From NCBI GenBank assembly GCA_038745625.1, contig JBCDLG010000097.1, positions 1-11,039 of the forward strand: a DNA stretch of 11,039 bases. Reading direction: 5' to 3'. A program made the translations under genes and the position numbers. Every line of letters starts with the position of its first letter. Positions within the stretch are counted from its first letter, which is position 1. The DNA comes from Parvularcula sp038745625. GTDB taxonomy: Bacteria > Pseudomonadota > Alphaproteobacteria > Caulobacterales > Parvularculaceae. A model generated the notes under the pieces. That model ran no database searches and was not told the DNA's origin. It saw nothing but the letters and a program-made list of their open reading frames with translations. Shown here piece after piece: positions 6,370 through 11,039 of this stretch.

Positions 6370-7232
6370 GCGTTCGCGAGCGCTAAGACCCGGAGGCCGT
6401 GCCGCCCGCGGATGGTGCCAAGCTCGGCGCGGGCGAGGGGCCGCGTGCCGATGGCGGTCTCAGCCTCGAGCGAGACATCCGCGAGGTCACCGCCAGGGAT
6501 GATCAGCCGGTCGCCCGGCTCCAATGTGACGATTTCTTTCGTGGTCGCTGACCAACGGCTCAAAATGCCGCGCACCTCGATCGACAGGCCTGCGAGGTCC
6601 ATCGGTTCCTCGCCGCGCTGCATCAGCTCACTGAAGATGCTCTCGCAGGTATCCCGGAAGAGAAGCTCAAGATGCACGTCGGGCTGGTCTTGGATCTCGA
6701 GGGTGAACCGCACGAACAGCCGCGGGTCGGTCGAAGGCGGTGTGAGTGGCCAGATCATCCTGGGCTCGACGTTGGGCGGTAGCCGCAGCGCGATGCCGAA
6801 GGCGGCGTAGATGAGCCCGCCGATGGCCTCAAAGATCGATGTGACGACGAGGCCATCAAGCTCTTCGGGCTCGGCGTCTTCTGGTGCGTGCACGTCGGCT
6901 GCGCGCAGGAGGAGGGAGGTCAGCACCGATGCGCTTTGCCCGGGGAACCGAACCAAACCGCCGCCTTCGGGCGGGTCCATCGCTATCGTGATGCCAGGCT
7001 TGGGATCTGTCGCGCGCAGCTCACCATGGGTGATGAGCGACACCTCCACCGATGTTTTGAGTTCGCATTGCACCAGCGGCTCGAGCACCTCAGCGGCCCG
7101 TTCGGCAACGATGTTCCAAAGGGGCAGGCTGTGGCTGATTGATGGTGGTAGGCCTGAGCTGTCGGTCGGATCCTCTCCCGCCTTGGCCCTGCGCTGTTCA
7201 ATGAGCGATCGGATCGCAATTCGTTGTCCCAT
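6366..7232 (-). CDS. fliM: Divergent FliM/FliN-family flagellar motor switch protein
   Basis: This 288-residue protein is most likely a FliM-type C-ring protein. The C-terminal part (about 214-284) fits the SpoA/FliMN_C domain: LEPGDRLIIP, then VSLEAE, then IGTRPLARAELGTIRGRHGLRVL, matching the L-x-x-G-D-x-I and G-x-P-x-x-x-G-E-x-G-x-x-x-G-x-x-A-V-x-I pattern. The middle (about 37-150) can be aligned with the FliM core: LWNIVAERAAEVLEPLV resembles the N-E-R-F-A-R-x-F stretch, and LVVTSIFEAIGGLIYAAFG its later helix. The CheY-binding N-terminal motif (EIDALL type) is absent, as is the FliM GGxG loop. A stand-alone FliN is too short to explain the length. It is the only - strand gene, divergent from motB across 93 bases. 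No convincing Shine-Dalgarno precedes the ATG. The family is fairly sure; the exact symbol is inferred from length and context. Confidence 0.68.
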   Translation of the reverse strand: MGQRIAIRSLIEQRRAKAGEDPTDSSGLPPSISHSLPLWNIVAERAAEVLEPLVQCELKTSVEVSLITHGELRATDPKPGITIAMDPPEGGGLVRFPGQSASVLTSLLLRAADVHAPEDAEPEELDGLVVTSIFEAIGGLIYAAFGIALRLPPNVEPRMIWPLTPPSTDPRLFVRFTLEIQDQPDVHLELLFRDTCESIFSELMQRGEEPMDLAGLSIEVRGILSRWSATTKEIVTLEPGDRLIIPGGDLADVSLEAETAIGTRPLARAELGTIRGRHGLRVLALANA

Positions 7233-7257
7233 ATTTACGACTTACAAGCTATAAGTG

Positions 7258-7273
7258 TTAAGCGAGGCTTTAC
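7258..7273 (+). promoter_or_regulatory. Candidate CtrA-binding box between the fliM-like gene and motB
   Basis: TTAA at 7258-7261, seven bases, then TTTAC at 7269-7273. This is one mismatch from TTAA-N7-TTAAC. It lies in the 93-base divergent gap, 52 bases before the motB ATG and 25 bases before the start of the - strand gene, so it could serve either or both. Only motif and position support it. Confidence 0.45.
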
Positions 7274-7325
7274 ACGCAAAAGTTAGATTCAACCTCGGGT
7301 TGGTGGTTCCTGAGGAGACGTTGCT

Positions 7326-8096
7326 ATGGCTGAGCAGCCGCTCATCATAAAACGCAAAAAGATCTTTGCCGGTGATGGTCATCACGGCGGGGCGTGGAAA
7401 GTGGCCTATGCGGACTTCGTCACCGCGATGATGGCGTTTTTTTTGCTGATGTGGCTCCTCAATGCGACCACCGAAGAGCAGCGAAAGGGTCTTGCCGATT
7501 TCTTTGACCCCACGATTCCTGTGAGTGCTGTCTCGGGTGGGGGTACAGATCTTCTCAACGGCGACTCTATTTTCTCCACCGACTCGCTGGCCTCGGACGG
7601 CCATGGCGGCCTTGGTGAGAACATGGACCTCCAAGGTGAGATCCTTGAGCAGCTCACCATGTCGCTGAAAGAGCATATCTCTAACGAGCAGGTGCGACTG
7701 ACCCTGTCGCCGGAGGGCATCGTGGTCGATCTGATGGACACCTATGATGTGCCGGTTTTTGATCTTGGGAAGGCCCTGCGGACCGAGCGGCTGACCGAGA
7801 TCATCACCGCCGTCGCGCCCGTGCTCGCGGCTAGCGACCGGATGCTGAAGATCAAAGGGCATACAGACGACCTTAAATATCGCGGCACGGACTACACCAA
7901 TTGGGAGCTGTCGGCAGACCGCGCCAATGCCGCGCGCAGACTGGCGGTGGAACTGGGTGTGCCGGAGCGCGCATTCTTTGAAGTGGCGGGGCAGGCGGAT
8001 CGTCTGCCGATCAATACTGATGGCAGCGCACCGCAGAACCGCCGCATCTCGATTATTCTTCTCAACGAACAGTCGATACCGTTAGGCGCCCGTTAA
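7326..8096 (+). CDS. motB: Flagellar motor stator protein MotB
   Basis: This 256-residue protein matches MotB, which with MotA forms the proton-driven stator and anchors it to peptidoglycan. The N-terminus is basic. It is followed by the single membrane helix (about 26-45), WKVAYADFVTAMMAFFLLMW, in which D30 corresponds to the essential proton-binding Asp32 of E. coli MotB. A linker and plug region rich in D, G and S follows (about 50-110). The C-terminal OmpA-like peptidoglycan-binding domain shows IKGHTDD (about 176-182), NWELSADRANAARR (about 192-205) and PQNRRISIILL near the end, all characteristic of the family. The ATG is preceded by GAGGAG at 7312-7317 with an 8-base gap. motA is not beside it, so MotA must be encoded elsewhere. 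It heads the motB-flgE-flgK-flgL block. Confidence 0.95.
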   Translation: MAEQPLIIKRKKIFAGDGHHGGAWKVAYADFVTAMMAFFLLMWLLNATTEEQRKGLADFFDPTIPVSAVSGGGTDLLNGDSIFSTDSLASDGHGGLGENMDLQGEILEQLTMSLKEHISNEQVRLTLSPEGIVVDLMDTYDVPVFDLGKALRTERLTEIITAVAPVLAASDRMLKIKGHTDDLKYRGTDYTNWELSADRANAARRLAVELGVPERAFFEVAGQADRLPINTDGSAPQNRRISIILLNEQSIPLGAR

Positions 8097-8097
8097 C
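8082..8097 (+). promoter_or_regulatory. Candidate CtrA-binding box upstream of flgE
   Basis: TTAG at 8082-8085, seven bases, then TTAAC at 8093-8097, one mismatch from TTAA-N7-TTAAC. The right half contains the motB stop codon. It ends 46 bases before the flgE ATG, nearly the same distance as at flgB (45) and motB (52). It shares the octamer CGTTAACC with the box in front of flgB. Partial overlap with coding sequence (Arg-stop) means chance cannot be excluded. Confidence 0.5.
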
Positions 8098-8111
8098 CGC
8101 GTTTCTCTACA

Positions 8112-8125
8112 ACTCTAGATAGAGT
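8112..8125. repeat. Short inverted repeat in the motB-flgE gap
   Basis: ACTCTA at 8112-8117 and TAGAGT at 8120-8125 form 6-bp arms around a 2-base spacer, 18 bases before the flgE ATG and just upstream of its weak Shine-Dalgarno (GAGAG at 8129-8133). It could be an operator or leader structure; no T-tract follows, so it is not a terminator. Confidence 0.35.
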
Positions 8126-8143
8126 AGCGAGAGCGCAGCAACT

Positions 8144-9454
8144 ATGACAATGTCTTCCTCCCTCAATGCCGGCGTGATGGGCCTGAGTGTCAACGCCACC
8201 CGGCTCGCCGCGATTTCCGACAACGTCGCCAACTCTGGCACCATCGGATACAAACGAGCGACGGCCGATTTTCTCAGTATGGTGATTGCGGACAATCCGC
8301 AGGCGTTCACCGCAGGCGGCGTGCGTGTCGAGGCGGGGAGGCTGGCGTCAGAACAAGGACCATTGTTCTCGACCGGAACGTCCACGGACATCGCCCTCTC
8401 GGGCGCGGGTTTTCTCCCGGTGACCCAGGACGTTGATATTGGTGCCCAGCTTGGCGAGCGGCCGCTGCTTCTGACATCGACGGGTGCGTTCCGTCCTGAT
8501 GAAGCTGGCTTTCTTGTCACGCCAGGCGGTTTGGCGCTTCTTGGCTGGCCGGCCGAGCCCGACGGGACGATCGGCACTGTCAGCCGTCGTTCTCCTGACG
8601 ACCTCGAGCCTGTTAACGTTAACACGACCGAACTCGCCGCCGAGCCGACGACCCAGGTAAACCTTGGCGTCAATCTTCCGGCATCGGCGACAGAGGCCGG
8701 TCTGACACCGACAAGTTATGAGCTGCCCATCGACGCGTTTGATAATCTGGGACGGACCCAGACGGTTCGCGCGGTGTTCACGCCTGTCATCCCAGGCACG
8801 GGCTTCTCCAATTCATGGTCGATGGAGATCATTGACGATAGCCAGACACCTTCGGCTTCCCTCGGTACACTGGATATCACCTTTAATGACACCAATCCCA
8901 ATGGCGGTACCATTGCCTCGGTGACCGCCAACGCGCCTGCGACTTACAACGCTGCGACTGGTGATGTCTCGCTCACCTGGTTGACTGCGGGCAATGCGCT
9001 CAACATCAACATCGGGACGGCCAACCAGGCGGGTGGTCTCACGCAGTTCTCGACAGACTTCGCACCGGTGTCGGTTGTCACCAATGGCGCCCCAGCTGGC
9101 GCGTTCAGCCGGGTCGAGGTCGATGAAAACGGCCGGATGGAAGCTGTCTATGAGACTGGTTTCCGCCGGTTCATCTACCAAATCCCGGTCGCCGATGTTC
9201 CCAACCCTGACGGACTTGATGCTTCGGACAACGCCAGTTTCCGCATCAGCCAAGAAAGCGGTGACCTTTATCTGTGGGATGCCGGCGATGGTCCCGTTGG
9301 CCGGATGGTCGGCTTTGCCCTGGCAGAATCGACCACCGATCTGGGTACGGAGCTGACCGATCTCATCCGGACCCAGCGGGCTTACTCATCCAATGCCAAC
9401 ATCATCCGGACGGTCGACGAGTTGCTCGAAGAGACGACCAACCTGATCCGTTAA
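8144..9454 (+). CDS. flgE: Flagellar hook protein FlgE
   Basis: This 436-residue protein matches FlgE, the exported subunit of the hook, the universal joint of the flagellum. The N-terminal rod/hook domain, SSLNAGVMGLSVNATRLAAI then SDNVANSGTIGYKRATADF (about 5-43), closely resembles hook proteins of Rhodobacterales. The centre (about 110-380) is a beta-rich surface domain with many T, N, S and G residues. The C-terminal domain, DLGTELTDLIRTQRAYSSNA then NIIRTVDELLEETTNLIR, is the conserved Flg_bbr_C helix with the R-A-Y-S-x-N-A motif. FlgF or FlgG are less likely because they are only about 250 residues. ATG 8144 has GAGAG 10 bases upstream; ATG 8150 is an alternative. Its promoter is probably between motB and flgE. 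The stop lies inside a palindrome. Confidence 0.92.
   Translation: MTMSSSLNAGVMGLSVNATRLAAISDNVANSGTIGYKRATADFLSMVIADNPQAFTAGGVRVEAGRLASEQGPLFSTGTSTDIALSGAGFLPVTQDVDIGAQLGERPLLLTSTGAFRPDEAGFLVTPGGLALLGWPAEPDGTIGTVSRRSPDDLEPVNVNTTELAAEPTTQVNLGVNLPASATEAGLTPTSYELPIDAFDNLGRTQTVRAVFTPVIPGTGFSNSWSMEIIDDSQTPSASLGTLDITFNDTNPNGGTIASVTANAPATYNAATGDVSLTWLTAGNALNINIGTANQAGGLTQFSTDFAPVSVVTNGAPAGAFSRVEVDENGRMEAVYETGFRRFIYQIPVADVPNPDGLDASDNASFRISQESGDLYLWDAGDGPVGRMVGFALAESTTDLGTELTDLIRTQRAYSSNANIIRTVDELLEETTNLIR
8611..8624. repeat. 14-bp palindrome with GTTAACGTTAAC core, inside flgE
   Basis: The sequence TGTTAACGTTAACA is its own reverse complement. It lies within flgE, encoding part of Pro-Val-Asn-Val-Asn-Thr. 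The 12-bp core is repeated exactly at 9450-9461. Being coding, it may be a coincidence of codons; the match to the second copy makes it worth recording. Confidence 0.6.
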
Positions 9455-9462
9455 CGTTAACG
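9449..9462. repeat. 14-bp palindrome with GTTAACGTTAAC core, at the flgE stop before flgK
   Basis: CGTTAACGTTAACG is a perfect palindrome that contains the flgE TAA (9452-9454) and ends 20 bases before the flgK ATG. It shares a 12-bp core with 8612-8623. It holds two TTAAC half-sites in each orientation but not the seven-base spacing of a full CtrA box. It could be an operator in the flgE-flgK gap. Confidence 0.6.
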
Positions 9463-9482
9463 CCATTTGAGAGGCTCCCCCG

Positions 9483-10889
9483 ATGTCCTTCACAGCCACC
9501 CTGACAAACGCGGTATCGGGGCTCAACGCATCGACACTCCGGGCAGAGATTTTGTCCTACAACATCGCCAATGCGGAGACGCCAGGCTTCACCCGCCGCT
9601 CGGTGCTCCTGGAGTCAGCCGTGCCCGGCGGTGTTCGGCCAACGTCTATATCGCCCACCGATGCGGGGCTCGACGAGTTCCGTCTCTTGGATGCGTTCAC
9701 CCGGGAAGGGGAGGCGGAGCTTCGCTCATCTGCCCTCAACCTCATCAATGACGACTTTGGCCAGCCTGGCGATGTCGATGGTCTCTATGCGGTCTTTACG
9801 CGGTTTGAGCAGGCGCTTGATGATCTGCGCCTGACGCCCGAGAACGCGTCGGCACAGCTTGCGTTGCTGCGAGCGGCGGAGGACGTGGCGAACACCTTCT
9901 CGACGCTTGATCAACAAGCCCAGGACATGCGCCTTGCGGCGGACACAGCCATCGACGTCGGCGTGACCACGGTCAACAATGCTCTGGCGGAGCTTGAGCT
10001 TCTCAACAAGGATGCGGTCCGTCCACGCAATGTCGGCCTCGATACAATTTCTGAACGTCAGCGGGTGCTGGTCGCGGAGATCTCGGAGCAGCTCGATATC
10101 CGGGTGCAGGGCCGCTATGGCGAAGAGCTGACCATCCGCACCAGCGGTGGGCTCCTGCTCTTGGGCGATGGCGCCAACACGCTTGATTTCACCCGCGCTG
10201 GCTCGGTCAACTACACCACCACGCTCGCCAGTGGTGCCCTGTCGGGCGTCAGTGTCGAGGGTATCGATATCACACCGGGTACGGTACAAGGGATTGGCGG
10301 CGGTGAGCTTGCTGCCAATTTCGCCATCCGCGATGCTCTCGCCACCGACTATGCTGACCGTTTGAACGCTGCGGCGCAAGAGCTGGTTGACCGGTTAGAA
10401 ACCGCCGATACGACGGCTGCTGGCGGTCTCTTCGCCCTTGCGGCCGGCACCACGAGCGCTGCGCAGCGGATCGGCATCAATGCCGCGATCGACCCTGACC
10501 AGGGAGGTGAGATCTACCGCATCCGTGATGGCGTCGGTGCGACCGTTGAAGGTCCAGCCGCCGGTGATGGTGTCCTTGGTCTGATCAAAACGGGCCTTGA
10601 GGATGCACGCGCTCTTCCGGCGGCGACGGGTTCATCAACTGCCCTCAGCTACATCGACATGCTCGGTGCCCTGTCAACACAGCTGGGCACGAATGCCGTA
10701 CGCGCAACGGGCCTTTACGATGCCGCGGCGGGTTCGCGCGCCAACCTTGAAGACAATGTGCTCCGTCAGACCGGCGTCGATACGGACCGGGAGCTTCAAG
10801 ATCTCCTTCTTGTTGAGCAAGCCTTCGCCGCCAATGCGCGGATCATTCAAGCCGCGGACGAAATGCTCCGCCAACTCTTGGAGATCTAA
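9483..10889 (+). CDS. flgK: Flagellar hook-associated protein 1 FlgK
   Basis: This 468-residue protein matches FlgK (HAP1), exported to form the first junction layer between hook and filament. The N-terminal rod-like domain, TNAVSGLNASTLRAEILSYN then IANAETPGFTRRSV (about 8-41), carries the N-I-A-N-x-x-T-P-G-F-x-R signature. A helical stretch (about 85-220) corresponds to the coiled-coil D1. The C-terminus, GVDTDRELQDLLLVEQAFAA then NARIIQAADEMLRQLLEI, is the diagnostic FlgK ending. It is shorter than the enterobacterial protein (about 547 residues) because the variable middle domain is smaller. GAGAGG at 9469-9474 lies 8 bases before the ATG. It follows flgE by 28 bases and precedes flgL by 3. 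Confidence 0.95.
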   Translation: MSFTATLTNAVSGLNASTLRAEILSYNIANAETPGFTRRSVLLESAVPGGVRPTSISPTDAGLDEFRLLDAFTREGEAELRSSALNLINDDFGQPGDVDGLYAVFTRFEQALDDLRLTPENASAQLALLRAAEDVANTFSTLDQQAQDMRLAADTAIDVGVTTVNNALAELELLNKDAVRPRNVGLDTISERQRVLVAEISEQLDIRVQGRYGEELTIRTSGGLLLLGDGANTLDFTRAGSVNYTTTLASGALSGVSVEGIDITPGTVQGIGGGELAANFAIRDALATDYADRLNAAAQELVDRLETADTTAAGGLFALAAGTTSAAQRIGINAAIDPDQGGEIYRIRDGVGATVEGPAAGDGVLGLIKTGLEDARALPAATGSSTALSYIDMLGALSTQLGTNAVRATGLYDAAAGSRANLEDNVLRQTGVDTDRELQDLLLVEQAFAANARIIQAADEMLRQLLEI

Positions 10890-10892
10890 CCT

Positions 10893-11039
10893 ATGTTTCT
10901 CGCATCGCCCGACGCACTGACATCGTCGACGCTCTTTCGTCTGACATCGGATCTTCGGATTCGTCTTGATGAAGCCATCGCCGAGCTTGGCACAGGCTAT
11001 GTCGCTAACGCGACCGAAGCTGTGCGCGGCAACAACGAA
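10893..11039 (+). CDS. flgL: Flagellar hook-associated protein 3 FlgL, N-terminal end (partial)
   Basis: The frame is open for 49 codons from ATG 10893 to the window edge. GGAG at 10880-10883, inside the end of flgK, lies 9 bases upstream. The visible peptide is a predicted amphipathic helix, TLFRLTSDLRIRLDEAIAEL, then GTGYVANATEAVRG. This resembles the flagellin-like N-terminal helix with its (L-x-T-G-x-x-V) turn found in FlgL. FlgL (HAP3) forms the second hook-filament junction layer, and it normally follows flgK. The identification leans on position more than on sequence, since most of the protein is outside the window and this N-terminus is not the common MRIS/T type. Confidence 0.75.
   Translation, partial: MFLASPDALTSSTLFRLTSDLRIRLDEAIAELGTGYVANATEAVRGNNE

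Noticed and set aside
6369..6384. AGCG...CGCT near-palindrome after the flhB stop as an intrinsic terminator
   Set aside because: The stem is short with a G-U pair and no T-run follows on either strand.
8097..8143. Sigma-54 (-24/-12) promoter for flgE, as in Caulobacter hook genes
   Set aside because: No GG-N10-GC arrangement close to TGGCAC-N5-TTGC was found in the motB-flgE gap; I also found none in the flbT-flgB or fliM-motB gaps.
9449..9462. The palindrome before flgK as a full CtrA box
   Set aside because: The TTAAC half-sites are two bases apart, not seven, and no TTAA-like half lies at the right distance on either strand.
9726..10379. A 217-codon - strand open frame opposite flgK
   Set aside because: It is a shadow of flgK coding sequence with no ribosome binding site or recognisable domain.
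1..11039. Mobile elements, CRISPR arrays, tRNA/rRNA genes or a novel accessory system
   Set aside because: I saw no transposase or integrase frames, regularly spaced repeats or RNA gene features; every substantial stretch is explained by conserved flagellar genes.

Overview
The window is almost wall-to-wall flagellar genes from an alphaproteobacterium. The clade evidence is the flagellin-flaF-flbT trio (FlaF and FlbT are alphaproteobacterial flagellin regulators), the order flgB-flgC-fliE-fliQ-flhA-fliR-flhB, the motB-flgE-flgK-flgL block, the Rhodobacterales-like N-terminus of FlgE, the high G+C content, and candidate CtrA boxes in front of three transcription starts. Rhodobacterales, Parvularculales and the Hyphomonadaceae side of Caulobacterales all fit; sequence alone does not let me name a genus.

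Layout. 2-253: the 3' end of a flagellin gene, closed by a strong intrinsic terminator (275-301). 325-1128: flaF and flbT. 1204-6369: a tightly packed + strand run encoding proximal rod and export gate parts: flgB, flgC, fliE, fliQ, flhA, fliR, flhB. Four of its junctions are 4-base ATGA/GTGA stop-start overlaps, so it looks like one translationally coupled operon. 6366-7232: a single - strand gene for a divergent FliM/FliN-family motor switch protein, meeting flhB tail to tail with overlapping stop codons. 7326-8096 motB, 8144-9454 flgE (hook), 9483-10889 flgK (hook-filament junction) and 10893 to the edge the start of flgL, all + strand.

How they fit together. FlhA, FlhB, FliQ and FliR are inner-membrane export gate components (FliP is not here). 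FliE, FlgB and FlgC build the base of the rod. FlgE forms the hook, FlgK and FlgL join it to the filament, and flagellin forms the filament. MotB is the stator peg, and the FliM-like protein would sit in the rotor C-ring. FlaF and FlbT tune flagellin production post-transcriptionally.

I found no mobile element, CRISPR array, tRNA/rRNA or unknown accessory system. The most notable non-coding signals are three CtrA-like boxes (1143-1158, 7258-7273, 8082-8097) at nearly the same distance from the flgB, motB and flgE start codons. Next are two 14-bp palindromes sharing the core GTTAACGTTAAC, and an inverted repeat joining the fliQ stop to the flhA start. No gene-free stretch exceeds about 95 bases.
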